From assembly GCF_003086295.3 (NCBI RefSeq), contig NC_092041.1, positions 97,675,827-97,739,826 of the forward strand: a stretch of DNA of 64,000 bases. The letters are read 5' to 3'. The DNA is from Arachis hypogaea. Its lineage: Eukaryota > Streptophyta > Magnoliopsida > Fabales > Fabaceae. The notes under the pieces are model-generated. The model worked only from the letters and a program-made list of their open reading frames with translations. It did not search any database and was not told the DNA's origin. Both the position numbers and the translations under genes were made by a program. Shown here piece after piece: positions 19,430 through 31,817 of this stretch (the first letter of the stretch is position 1; each line of letters opens with the position of its first letter).

Positions 19430-22400
19430 CGATAATTACATCACTTGATATCTCTTAGTCGATGCATTCCTATCTTGTATACCAGCTTCTCAAATGTTGA
19501 AGTAGGTAGTGCTTTAGTGAAAATATCTGTTAAATTATCATTAGAACGGATTTGTTGAACGTCTATATCACCACTTTGTTAAAGATCATGAGAGTAGAAG
19601 AGTTTTGGTGAAATGTACTTTATTCTATCTCCTTTGATGTATCCTTCTTTTAGTTAATGTATGCAAGCAGAGTTATCTTCGTGTATGACTGTTGGCATTT
19701 TCTTCACAGGTAAGTCACATATATTTTGGACATATTGGGTGATTGACCTAAGCTAAACACATTCTTAAATTGCTTCATGAATTGCTAATATTTCTGCATG
19801 ATTTGAGGATGTTGCATTTAGTTTGCTTTGTTGAGTGCCAAGATATAGCTGTGCCTCCACATGTGAATCGATAACCTGTTTATGATCTGCCTTTATGTAA
19901 ATAAAAAAAACCTGCATCTGCATATCCAACTAATTGAAATATTGATTCGTTGGAGTAAAAACCCTTATTAATAGATCCTTAGAAATATCTTAATATATGT
20001 TTAACACCATTCTAATGTCTTCTAGTTGGATAGGAGCTAAATCTTGATAACAATTTTACTGAAAAAGCTATATCTGGTCTTGTATTGTTAGTGAGATACA
20101 TTAGTGCACCAATAGCACTAAGATAGGGTATTTCAGGACCAAGGAGCTCCTCGTTATTTTTATATGGTCAAAATGGGTCTATATTCATATCTATTAATCT
20201 CACCACCATTACAGTACTCAATGGGTGTGTTTTGTCTATGTAAAATTTTTTCAAAAGTTTCTCAGTATAAGTTGACTGATGAATGAATATACCGTCTTTC
20301 AAGTGTTCAATTTGTAAATCAAGACAAAATTTTGTTTTACCAAGATTTTTTATTTCAAATTCTCTTTTTAAATAATCCATAGTTTTTGGAATCTCTTCAG
20401 ATGATCTAATGATGTTTAAATCATCAACATATACTGCAATCATAACAAATTTAGATTTATATTTTTTTATGAACACACATGGGCATATACGGTCATTTTT
20501 ATATCCATCTTTTAAAAGTACTCACTGAGACGTTTATACCACATAATCCTAGATTGTTTTAATCCGTACAAGAATTTTTGAAGTTTTACTGAACAAAACT
20601 CCGGAGAATTATTGTATGCTTCAGACACTTTGAGTCCTTCAAGGATTTTCATATAAAATTTTTTTATCAATTAAGCCGTATAAATAGGCTGTAACAACAT
20701 CCATTAGGCGCATGTCAAGTTTTTCATGCACATTCAGACTAATCAGATATCTTAATGTTATTAAATCCACTACAGGATAATATGTTTCCACATAGTCAAT
20801 ACTGGATTTTTGTGAGAACCCTTATACTACTAATCGTGTTTTGTATCTTTTTAGTTCATTTTTCTCATTTCGTTTGCGCACAAAAATTCACTTGTATCCC
20901 CTTGGTTCTATACTTTCAGGAGTTTTGACTATAGGACTAAAAACTTCATGTTTTCTAAGTGAAGTTAATTCAGCATGAACTACATCTTTCTATTTTGGCC
21001 AATTATCTCTTTGTCTGTATTTTTTGAGAGATTTTGATTCATGATCCTCATCTTGCTTTACTATTTCTACAGCGATATTATAAGCAAAAATATTGTTAAC
21101 AACAGTATTCTTTTGCCCCCATATTTTTTCAATAGTGACATAACTTATCGAGATCTCTTCATTTTCAGGTACTTGAATCTCTTCAGAGGTATCATCGATA
21201 GTTATGTCTTCGGATCCCCTTTGAGTATTTTCCTCCATATTGTGACTATCATGATTGATTATCTCTCTCCTTTTACGGAAATTTTTATCCTTAGAACCGA
21301 TTGGTCTTCTATGCTTTAGGCATGGATTGCTTTCATTTGTACTAACAATTTGACCTTCCAAAATACTTGTTTTTATTAGTGTATTTGCAACTAGAATGTG
21401 AGATTTTGTTACTCTCTTTAGGTCAGTAAATACGTCTGGCAATTGGTTTGCAATATTTTTCATATGAATTAACCTTTGTACTTCTATTTTACATTGTCTA
21501 GTGTGAGGATCTAAATGTAATAACGACAATGTAATCCAAGTAATTTCCTTTTTCAACTACTTATTTTATCTCTCTAATTTTGAAAATTTTATTTCATCAA
21601 AGTGGCAATAAAAAAATCTTGCCTTATACCAATCGTAGTTTCAAGATATTTTATAATTGATAGGGATTTATAACCAATATATATCCCCAATCTTCTTTGG
21701 AGTTCCATCTTTGTGTTTTGTGGTGGAGTAATTAAGACATAAACCGCATATCCAAATATCCTAAGATTCAAAATATTTGGCTTCTGACCACAAGCCAGTT
21801 GTAAAGGGGAGGATTTTAGGTAACTTGTTGGTCTTAAGCGTATAAGTGCTACAGCATGCAAAACTAGTATGCTCCCATGCTGAAATGGGTAGTTTAGTTC
21901 TCATAAGTAATGGTCTAGCTATTAACTGAAGGTGTTTAATCAATAATTCTGCTAGACCATTCTGAGTGTGTACATGAGCAATAGGCTCTTCTATAGTAAT
22001 TTCAATTGACACACAATAATCATTAAATGATTGTGACCTAAATTTACCAGCATTATCAAGGCATATTGCCTTTACAACATAGTCTGGAAAATGAGTTTTA
22101 ATTTAATTATTTGAGCTAACAATCTCGCAAACGCCATCGTGAGGATGCATATGTTAAAACCATGAAATATTTAAATGTAGAAGAAATAGTGATTCGATCC
22201 CAATTTTTTCTTATGATGGTCTTGTAATTAACTTTCCTTGAGAACATGCAGCACATGAGAATTCATTAAATTGGAGAATTTTATGTTCTTTTAGAGGATG
22301 ACCAGATGAATTCTCGATGATTCTTCTCATCATAATTGAACTCGGATGACCTAACTGGTTATGCCAAATTGTAAATATATTTGTATTTGTAAACTTCTGA

Positions 22401-22832
22401 TTTACTATGCCATGTGATTTCACATTGCTAATAGTGGTGTAGTACAAACCTGAAGAAAGAGCAATTAGTTTTTCCAACATGTATTTTCTCCTGATCTCAT
22501 AGTTGTAATATAAAGATATTCGTTGTTTTCTTCTCTTGTAGTTTCTACATGGTATCCATTTTGGCGGATATCTTTAAAACATAGCAAGTTTCTGTGAGAC
22601 ATACTTGATAGTAGTGCATTATTTATGAAGAACTTAGTTCCTTTAGGTAATACTATAGTAGCTCTTTCGGAGCCTTCAATCATTTTTGTACTACCTGCAA
22701 TCGTACTTACATTTGCTTCCTTTGTAACAAGAGAGACAAAATGTCTTTTGTCTCTAAGTATTGTATGTGTTAAAACACTGTCAGCGAGACATACTTCTTC
22801 ATTGTTGAATTTGAGCAAAGCATGAAAAATAT
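19430..22832 (-). pseudogene. Copia pol: protease-like, integrase, RT, RNase H (broken)
   Basis: Reading on the minus strand: a protease-like stretch with CLADSVLTHTILRDKRHF (22.7-22.8 kb); the zinc-binding pre-integrase block HNQLGHPSSIMMRRIIENS with CAACSQGK (22.2-22.4 kb); integrase core pieces with DNAGKF and HTQNGLAELLIKHLQ (21.6-22.1 kb); a linker (20990-21556); RT with the catalytic VYVDDLNII (about 20430) and KNLGKTKFCLDLQIEHLKDG; then RNase H pieces down to about 19440 (GYADAGF, HEDNSACI). The open pieces are in different frames, and I count at least six breaks by eye. Confidence 0.85.
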
Positions 22833-24415
22833 TGGTAGCACGAATCCCCACACTTTCGTACTGTTGTACCAGCAAGTACACTGGGTCGTCCAAGTAATAG
22901 CTGAGCGAGTCAGGGTCGATCCCACGAGAATTGTGGTTTGAAGCAAGTTATGGTTATCCTGCAAGTCTTAGTTAGGCAGATTAGAAGGATTAGAATTTAA
23001 CGTGTTTTAATATTGTATAAATTATTTTTTATATCAAATATTTGGATGTTAAGCAGGAATAAGGAATTAAATGGAACAAAGAAAAAAAGAGTAATTAAAA
23101 CTCAGAAGTTGTGTAAACTGTGAAAAGAGCGATAGGAATATAGTTGAGGATTGGAGTTGCTTTGTCTTTCTGAATTAACTCTGCTATTATTGCTTCCGTT
23201 GCTTGTGAGTGATTTCTTCAATGACAGGCTGTATGCGATTAACACTGGTTTGAGCAACTGCCAATACTTCTCTAGATCTGAACCCCAGGTTTAGTGCGGA
23301 TCCATTCTGATTGAGGGTGAAGTTCCTGCAGGCTATTCTCCTTAATGATCCTACTCAAAATGCCACAGACAAGGTCGAATCTTCTGGATCAAAGAATGCT
23401 ACTTATATAGATTCTAGCCTCTGCCACAAAGACCTGAATCTCCCCGTACTTCGGCTAAACTGGTGTCTCGAGAAGTCCCTAACAAAGTCATGGATTAGCT
23501 GTCTGAGAGACGTATATTCAAGCTGGTAGTTCATCATTGTCTGATGAAAGATGCACTCTGAACCCATGTAAAATGTGATAACCTTATGCCAGTTCAACAC
23601 ATTCATATTAATGAAGAACGAATGTACATCTTAGAATTAATAGAACACATATCGAAAAGAAACAGTGATACTTTTATTAATTTATAGGACTCAGCAGGGC
23701 TCCGCCCCTCAACCTAGGATGTTTAGAAACTCATACTGAAAGTAAAATACAATGATGAAAATGAAAATAAGGCTGAAGATCCTTAACAAATAGTGATCTT
23801 CTACTTTAAATACTAAACTAATGATTAGTAAGGGTAAAACAGTCTATTTAGTGCTAAAATCTACTTCTGGGGCCCACTTGGTGAGTGTTTGGGTTGAGAT
23901 AAGATGAAATCCACGTGCTTAGGCTTCTTTGGGCATTGAACTCTAATACTGGAACCTTTTTGGGCGTTGGACTCTGGCCTGGATTCCCTTTTTGGCGCTA
24001 GACGCCAGAACTAGTCAGATGGCGGGCGTTGAATGCCAGTTTTGGGCCTTCTAATCCGAAATAAAGTATGGACTTTTATACATTGTTGAAAAGCTCTGAA
24101 AGTCAGCTTTTCATAGCCATTGAGAACGCTCCATTTAAACTTTTGTAGCTCCAAAAAAGCTCTCCCGAATGTAGGCCGGTCAGATCTGAATAGTATCTGC
24201 AGTGCTTTCTTTGTCTCTGAATCAGACTGCTCCTCCAACTCCTCAATTTCAGCCAAAAAATATCTGAAATTGCCGAAAAACACAAAAATTCATAGTAGAA
24301 TCCAAAAATGTAAATTTAACACTAAAACCTATAAAAACTTAATAAAAACTAAATAAAAACTACTAAAAACTATATGAAAATGATGTCAAAAAGTGTATAA
24401 AATATTCGCTCATCA
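22833..24415 (-). repeat. Solo LTR of another Ty3 element, nested in the Copia
   Basis: On the minus strand it starts TGATGAGCGAATATTTTATA and ends TCGTGCTACCA. AATAT flanks both sides (22828-22832 and 24416-24420), an exact target duplication. No internal region remains, so it is the product of LTR-LTR recombination. The start sequence is a form I associate with large Arachis Ty3 families. It contains GGCGTTGAATGCC and related short inverted motifs near 24000-24040. Confidence 0.9.
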
Positions 24416-24599
24416 AATATCCATATCTTCATTTCAAAAAATAAAATATTATCATTAATGAAAAAAATCCAAAAAATATTTAAAAAGAAACTTGATATTA
24501 CATTTAAAGGGAGAAAGACAATAAAAAAAATTAACTAAAAATGATCTAAAATGAAAGATTTTTTTATTAATGTTCTTCTAAAAAGAAAATTACATCATC

Positions 24600-25560
24600 A
24601 AAAGAAATATCATTGCTTGGGCCACCAAAATCAAAGGTTAAGGAAATCATCAAGGTCTGCATAGATATCATTGGTAGATTTCAGATTCGTTTCAACACCG
24701 TTTGCTTCAACTTCATCTCTTTGAATAGTCAAATTAGTCTCTTATTTTTGTCCTTTCTTCTTGATAGAGTCTTGATATAGGTTGACAAAATGCTCAGGGG
24801 TACAACATGTACGCGACCAATGACCTTTAATCTGCATCGATAGCACAAAATTTTTACATTTTGTGGATTGTTGCTCGGAGCATGCTTTTCATGTTTATTC
24901 CACTTTTGATTATGGGTAGGAACACTATTGTTCCATTTGTCACGCTCACGTCCATGTCCACGCCACGGTTTCGACCAATATTTTGATCGTGATTTCTTTT
25001 ATGTTCACAAAATGCCGCATTCAGGAAAAGCAGTTGAGCCAGTAGGACGGACTTCATGGTTTTTCATTAATAATTCATTATTTTGTTCTGCTAATAAGAG
25101 ACAACCTATTAGATCAGAATACCTTTTGAAACCCTTTTCACGGTACTGTTGTTGCAAGAACACATTGGAAACGTGGAATGTGGAATAAGTTTTTTTCATT
25201 AAGTTCTCATCTGTGATATTTTGGCCACACAATTTCAGTTGAGAACTTATTTTAAAAAGTGCATAATATCACAGACTGTTTTAAAATCTTGTAGCCTTAA
25301 GTGTATCCACTAACGAACTTTAGACAACAGGTTTTTGGTGTTCATATCTCTCTTTCAAATTTTTTCATAGTTCTTGTGGATCTTTAACAGTCAAGTACTC
25401 TACTTTCAACCCCTCATGAAGATGATGCCGTAGAAAAAATTAGTGTCTTAGCCTTATCTTTGCTTGATGATTGTACCTCTTTCTTTATGGTATCTCCAAG
25501 TGGGTTTTAGCATTAAGCGCCCATTCTAAATAATTTTTGCCGGTTAAATTAAGAGCGAAA
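24600..25560 (-). pseudogene. Copia gag with zinc knuckle (broken)
   Basis: Minus-strand pieces read KVEYLTVKDPQELWKNLKER, then YSTFHVSNVFLQQQYREKGF, then LIGCLLLAEQNNELLMKNHE, which match the gag of the plus-strand Copia at 28712-29696 in order. A CCHC knuckle lies near 24808-24848 as CYRC in one frame and KGHWSRTC in the next, so a frameshift runs through the knuckle itself. The first part of gag, next to the leader, is degraded. Confidence 0.75.
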
Positions 25561-26374
25561 AATTCAAACTTTTACAAATTTAAAATGATGGCTCTATAAA
25601 TAAAAGTAAGTAAATAATTAAGAATCATAATGTTAATAATTCACATAAAAGAAAGAATAATAACTAAAATGATAAATAAATCAGTCAATTTGCTTCAGGA
25701 AATTAATAAAATATATTATTTCTTTTAAGATAGTAAAAATAATTTAAATAAACTATTAAAGTTATATAGTCATTGCTGAGAATGTAAATAAAATTATGAT
25801 ACTAGCACTATGGGTGTTATATCTTCACTTAAAGGAATAATTATGTTTATCATTTATTTCAGAGAATGATTATGTTTATAATTAATTATTATTCACTTCG
25901 GAGAATAATTTTGTATATGATTAATTATCATTCACTTAAGAGAATGATATTAATATTAAATAAAATGTTATATTCATATAAAAAAATAATAATATAAATA
26001 AATCAAATAAGAATAATAATATAACAAACTAAAAAAAATAAAAACTATCAAAGAAAGAAAGGAAAAAATGGCGTACAAAACCGAGAAAAGAAAAAAAGAT
26101 TTTTGTTACGTACATGATATGCATATATGAATTTATATGAATTTAAAACAAAAGCATATGCATATATGGATTAAAACAAAGGAAAAAAAAAAGAAAAAAA
26201 ACAATTATGAAAAAATGATAAAATAATTATTTATGTGTGGTATATATATATATATAAACATGAATGTATATATAAAAAAATTGACAATTATGTTTAAGAA
26301 AAAGGGAGAAAATAAAGTGAGCAATAAAGAAAAGATAATTACTAAGCCGCAGAATAGAGTTTGTGTTGATAACG
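25561..26374 (-). other. Degraded gag start, leader and primer site of the minus-strand Copia
   Basis: AT-rich, with tandem-like AGAATGATTATGTTTATAATT motifs (25860-25950) and an (AT)n tract near 26242. Next to the 5' LTR the minus strand reads ACGTTATCAACACAAAC, the position and style of the TTATCAGCACGA primer site seen in the other Copia. No intact ORF. Confidence 0.55.
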
Positions 26375-26560
26375 TATTATGAAAATAAGAATTAGGGTTT
26401 GAGGGAAGGAGGAGAGAGAATATGGAGAATGATAAGTAATTCTATTATTAATTATATACATTAGAGAATATGAGAGGGGCTATTTATATAGTCAAGGATC
26501 CAACTCTTAGTCAATGGCCCAAGCTTCGCTAGGACATCCACAATAAATGTATTTATAACA
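26375..26560 (-). repeat. 5' LTR of the minus-strand Copia
   Basis: Partner of 19022-19225. It ends TTATAACA on the plus strand, followed by the target duplication TCTTT. Confidence 0.9.
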
Positions 26561-26565
26561 TCTTT

Positions 26566-28228
26566 TATTTATTTATGTATTTATTTATTTTCAAATATGC
26601 TTACAAACAGTTACATCAACGGATCTCTCAAGTTCTTGGGAATTCAAGAAATTAATTTTGGGAGTTTAAGATATTATTTTTCTTTTAATTATATTAGATA
26701 ATCAATTAAGATATTAACTAACTACAGTCAACAATGCGAACGAGCTATTACTCAAATTACATAGTTTTTCCATTCTCATCTAAAGGTTTCGGGTTCAAGT
26801 CTTACTTTTAACTTTGAAAAAAAAACTACAACCAAAAAAGAAAAAGATACATTCAAAAACTAAAAAAAAGATACATCTAAAATTATTAAAAAGAATTACC
26901 CAAAATCTAAAAAGAATAAACATCCAAAACATAAGAAAAAGAAACATCGAAAACCAACTTATAAAAAAGACACATTTAAAAGTTAGAAAAAAAAATATTC
27001 AAACTATTAAAAAGAATCATTCAAAACCTAAAAAAAAAACACCCAACACTATTAAAAAGAATCATTCAAAACTAAATAAGAAAAAATATCTAAAATTATT
27101 GAAAAAAATCAGAAGGGAGGAATGGAGCTTTTGAATAGCGGAAGGGGATGGTACAAAACATTGCAACTTCTGCGTTTTTCGAAGGAGGTGAAGGGGAATA
27201 GGAGTGGCGCATTGATTCGGATTAAATTTTGTGAAATATATTAAGTAGAAGAAAGATTAGAAGAGATTAAGGATAAATAAACTTGTGAGAAAAAATATTT
27301 TTATTAATAGCAAATAAGTAACACAAGAACTAAAGATGAGAAATGAAAGTGAAGAACAAGTGTAGAGACCTTCCCTGATGTTATAGGAGGGTGAATGAGT
27401 TCTTTTAAAATGGACAAAGATTCGCTGTCAGGTGTTCTAATAGAACACCTGAATGCTAGTTTTATGAATTCTATGAACAAAGTGAAGAACAATAAGAAGA
27501 ATTACAGCAAAGGATGGATATGTGATCTCTTAAGATTCAAAAAAAAAAATCCCTAAACAAATAAGTTGAGATCTTTTTATAGTGCCAAACTATTTTGAGG
27601 AAAATTATATTGTCTAATGGTTACAATATGATATTTAGCATATCCCTTTTTATCCCAAAATTTGTTATTAAATAGGTAATTGACAAAAATATTTTTGGAT
27701 GTTCCCATCTTTCAAGTCTTTTTAACTAAAAATGAGTGTAAAGAGAAAGTTGATTCCCACAATTTAAGTTAAAGTTCTGACACTCCGGATGTTTGTGGTA
27801 AGGAGGTGTGCTCATAACATATGACATTAGTAATACAACATCTAGTTTGATTTATTTCTAACTAGATGTCACTTTTTACACTTCAAATCCAACCAATTTT
27901 CTTCTACCAATTTAGTTTCCACTAAAAAATAAATTTAACTCCTCGTGATGTTCGTTTTGGGATTTCACCCTTTTGACCCAACACCTCTAAAAAAACTTTA
28001 CTCTTTTTTTTTACCATATTTTGAACCATCTTAAAATTATTTTTACACAACAAATTTATATTTTTAATGTATAATCACAGATATTTTTTGATATTTTAAA
28101 TTTGAGTTTGTTTTATAAAATTGAGTGCATATAAAGTCCTTATATTTTTCCTTTTTCTTTCTTTCTAAGGTCATTAAGTGGAATAGACGAACACTGATAT
28201 TTTAGGGTGGGTTTAAAATTATGGTTTG
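26566..28228. other. AT-rich intergenic DNA with a SINE-like start and an A-rich degenerate repeat
   Basis: 26738-26812 looks tRNA-derived, with GAGCTATTACTCAAATTAC as a weak A box and GGGTTCAAGTCTTAC as a B-box-like end. It is followed by 26815-27110, a run of degenerate 20-25 bp units built on AAAAAGAATCATTCAAAAC. An inverted GGTGTTCTAATAGAACACC lies at 27432-27450. From 27450 to 28228 no feature was recognised. Confidence 0.45.
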
Positions 28229-28452
28229 TGTTGTAATAAGGATGAAAGATGAGGTGGATGACCATCATTAATATGGGCGTTTGATTTCAATACTGAATGG
28301 CTTAACTTCTCAAGGCAAACCAAATTAATGAAGTTGAAAAATGTAAAACTTTCTTGCCTATAAATAGAGAAGCATCTAAGGAATACTACACACAGCAATA
28401 AACAAATCAATTCTCTCTCTTTACGTTCCAATTTTACTGAATACTTTTCTCT

Positions 28453-28532
<80 letters not shown>

Positions 28533-28652
28533 CAACATATAATATTAGTAAGTACATATATGAATTATTGTTATTGAGTTAATTATATAAATACTATAGT
28601 CTTCTATTTATACATCTTTATATTTAGTATATCTTTTATTTATTTTATAACA
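28229..28652 (+). repeat. 5' LTR of the plus-strand Copia
   Basis: It starts TGTTGTAATAAGG and ends TTATAACA. GCCTATAAATAGAG near 28358 is the TATA region. A (TA)n tract occupies 28456-28532. TGTTATCAGCACGAGACT directly after it is the primer-binding position. Confidence 0.9.
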
Positions 28653-28711
28653 TGTTATCAGCACGAGACTCTAACAAACTTTTAGGAAGACTCAAGTAAC
28701 AAATTTTCATT

Positions 28712-29696
28712 ATGTCGAAGCTCTCTCATCTTGAATTTAATAATCTTGATATATCTGGAAACAATTATTTATTATGGATATTAGATGCTGAAATCCATCT
28801 TGATTCAATAGATCTTGGAGATACCATTAAGGTTGAAAATAAAGCATCCCAAAAGGATAAAGCCAAAGCCATGATTTTTTTTTGTCGTCGTCTTGAGGAA
28901 GGATTGAAAAATAGATATCTCATATTAAAAGATCATACTGATCTTTGGAAAGACCTTGAAGAAAGGTATAATCATAAAAAACGGTGATACTTCCTCAAAC
29001 CTGATATGAATGGACGCACTTGCGTCTATAGGATTTTAAATCCATAAATGAATATAATTCTGTAATGTTTTGAATCACCTCACGAATGAAATTATGTGGG
29101 AAAAAGATAATTGATCAAGATGACTGATCATGATATGTTGGAGAAAACTTTTTCAACCTTCCATGCCTCAAATGTGCTCCTGCAGTAGTAGTATCAAGAA
29201 AAAAGGGTTTAAAAAATATTCTGAGTTAATTTCTTGCCTTCTTGTTGCTGAACGCAATAATGAATTGCTTTTAAAGAATTATGAAGTGCGCCCAGCTGGC
29301 GCCGCCCCATTTCTTGAAGTAAATGCGGCAAATTACCTCAGAAGAGGTAAATGGCAATGTTTTAGTAACAAGAAAAATTATGGAAGGAAAAGGAATAATG
29401 TTCAAAAGAGAGGATCTCACCAAAAGTGGGATAAAGAAAGAAATATTAGGCAAAATAAATCAACAGAGGATAAGTGTTTCCGTTGTGGTGGAAAGGGCCA
29501 TTGGTCACGTACCTGTCGTACCTCAAGGCACCTAGTCAATCTTTACCAAGCATCTTTGAAGAAGGATGATAAAGGAAAAGAAACAAATTTTGTTTCAAAT
29601 GATGCTGAAAATTTCACCACTCATTATGATGTATCTAATTTTTTTGAGAATTTTGAAAGAAATATTGGCTATTTGATCAATGATGGAATAGTTTAA
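28712..29696 (+). pseudogene. Copia gag with zinc knuckle (broken)
   Basis: It starts MSKLSHLEFNNLDISGNNYL, the conserved gag start of this Copia group, and is open to 28987. Stops and a frameshift follow at 28988-29130. The frame from 29130 reads KKYSELISCLLVAERNNELL and then the CCHC knuckle CFRCGGKGHWSRTC (29477-29518), closing at 29696. RNA packaging is the family role. The two ORFs are in different frames, so no full Gag can be made. Confidence 0.8.
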
Positions 29697-29739
29697 TATG
29701 TGTGTTTGTTAAGTATTCATGTGAATAATTTTACTGTGC

Positions 29740-30476
29740 ATGTACTTCTACTCATTTTATTATTATTATCATTTGTCTTTGAAGAAAAATGGAAGGACAT
29801 ATTCTGAAGATATTTGCCTTGCGGATAGTGCGAGTTCGCACACCATTCTTAAAAGTAATATATATTTTACCCATCTTGTACCAAAAGAAGAGTATGTTAA
29901 TATTATTATTAGTTCAGGCAATGTGATTGAAGGCTCCGGAAGAGCTATAATTTTGTTTCTCAGAGGAACAAAATTCATAATAAATAATGCACTATTGTCT
30001 ACCAAGTCTCTAAGAAACTTGTTGAGCTTTAAAGATATTCGCCGAAATGGATATCATATTGAGACTATGAATGAGGGAATCATGAGTACTCATGTATCAC
30101 AACTCATGATTCAAATAAAAAAGTTATATTAGAAAAGTTACCCTTACTTTCATCTGGGTTGTATTATACCAAGATTAGTGCAATTAAATCACATGCCATT
30201 GTAAACCAGAAGTTTACTAGCCCAAATAAATTCATAACTTGGCACGACCGATTGGGTCATCCGGGAACAACCATGATGAAGAGAATTATTGAAAACTCCC
30301 ATGGACATTCACTAAAGAACCAGAAGATTCTTAAATCTAGTGAATTTTGTTGTGCTGCATGTTCTCAGGGGAAGTTAATTTTAAGGCTATCACCAGTAAA
30401 GATTGGATTTGAGTCTCCTGAATTCCTAGAAAGGATTCAAGGTGATATATGTGGATCTATTCATCTACCATGTTGA
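29740..30476 (+). pseudogene. Copia protease-like and pre-integrase regions
   Basis: 29740-30132 includes ICLADSASSHTILKSNIYF, the protease active-site region (DSAS). 30159-30476 includes HDRLGHPGTTMMKRIIENS with CCAACSQGK, the His/Cys zinc-binding pre-integrase domain. A stop at 30130-30132 and a TGA at 30474-30476 break it. Confidence 0.8.
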
Positions 30477-30491
30477 TCTTTTAGATATTTT

Positions 30492-31811
30492 ATGGTCCTA
30501 ATAGACGCATCTTCGAGATGGTCACATGTGTGCTTATTGTCTTCTCGCAACCTGGCGTTTGTGAGATTGCTGGCTCAAATTATTCGATTAAAAGCACAAC
30601 TTTCAGAAAATCCAATCAAAGTAATTCGTTTTGATAATGCTGGTGAATTTACTTCCCAAGTCTTTGATGCTTATTGTATGGCTAATGGAATAAGTGTTGA
30701 ACATCCAGTAGCTTATGTTCACACACAAACTGGGTTAGCAGAATCACTTATTAAACGCCTCCAATTAATTGCTAGACCCTTACTTATGAGAACAAATCTC
30801 CCAACTTCGGCTTGGGGGCATGCTATTTTACATGCCACAGCACAAATTCGTTTAAGGCCAACTAGTTACCATCAGTTCTCTCCTATGCAATTAGCTTTTG
30901 GCCAGCAGCCAAATGCTTCCTATTTAAGAATATTTGGGTGTGCGATATATGTTCCTATTACACCACCTAATCGCACCAAAATGGAACTCCAAAGAAAATT
31001 GGGGATATATGTTGGATATGATTCTCCCTCTATAGTAAGGTATCTTGAGATACAAATGGGAGATGTATTTAAAGCCCGATTTGTGAATTGTCATTTTGAT
31101 GAATCAAAATTTTCAACATTAGGGGGAGAGAATAAGCTTCCTGAAAAGGAACTTAATTGGAATGCATCATCCTTGATGCATTTAGATCCTCGATCAAGGC
31201 AATATGAACTAGAAGTTCAAAAGATTATACATTTGCAAAGAATACCAAATGAATTGCTTGATGCATTTTTCGATACAAAGAGGATAACCAACTCATATAT
31301 ACCAGTGGAAAATGCCCCAATTCGAATTGATGTCCCAGTTGGACAAATTGCCACCGAAGCAAATACACGCCAGAAGCGTGGCAGGCCTGTCGGTTCCAAA
31401 GACAAAAATCTTCGAAAGCGAAAAGAGGTAAATACTATTCCTATTGGAAAAGACATAGTAGAGACACCTGAAATTGTTCAAAATTCTAATATAGTTTTAA
31501 CGTCAGAAGACGTTCAGGTACCTAAAAATTGTGAAAATGACGAGATCTCGATAAATTATGTCTTTACAGGAAAGAAATGGGACCGAAATAAGACAATTGT
31601 CAATAAAATATTTGCATATAATGGAAAATTAAATATCATGCATGAAAGTGAGGATCTTGAGCCAAGATCAGTCGAAAATTGTCGACAAAGGAATGATTGG
31701 CCAAAATGGAAAGAAGCCATGAAGGCTGAATTAAACTCACTTGCAAAACGTGAAGTCTTCGGACCTGTAGTCTGTACACCAAAAGATGTAAAACATGTTG
31801 GATACAGATAG
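30492..31811 (+). pseudogene. Copia integrase core and pol linker
   Basis: The 439-codon frame keeps the catalytic DD35E residues: D in VLIDASSRW, D in IRFDNAGEF and E in TGLAESLIKRLQ. The C-terminal integrase region (FGCAIYVPITPPNRTKMELQ, LGIYVGYDSPSIVRYLE) and the linker to RT (NDWPKWKEAMKAELNSL) follow. The frame stops with TAG at 31809-31811, in a place where the family has Trp (…Y-R/K-W-V-F-…). TGG to TAG is a single change. The next ORF continues in the same frame. Confidence 0.85.
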
Positions 31812-31817
31812 GTATTT

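Larger units (their letters stand above)
19022..26560 (-). mobile_element. Copia LTR retrotransposon, complete ends, split by a solo LTR
   Basis: LTRs lie at 19022-19225 (3') and 26375-26560 (5'). TCTTT flanks both outer ends (19017-19021 and 26561-26565), an exact 5 bp target duplication. On the minus strand the order is gag, protease-like, integrase, RT, RNase H, the Copia order. CCAAGGAGGAG next to the 3' LTR is the polypurine tract. Without the 1583 bp insert the element would be about 5.9 kb. All coding parts carry frameshifts and stops, so it is inactive. A related Copia lies in the opposite orientation at 28229. Confidence 0.9.

Noticed and set aside
19022..26560. Endogenous pararetrovirus
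   Set aside because: The order integrase before RT and the presence of LTRs and target duplications identify a Copia element; no movement or coat protein motif is present.
26814..27134. Lys-rich plus-strand ORF
   Set aside because: Product of the A-rich degenerate tandem repeat; no domain.
28219..28557. Minus-strand ORF with a long Ile-Tyr run
   Set aside because: It translates the (TA)n tract of the Copia LTR.
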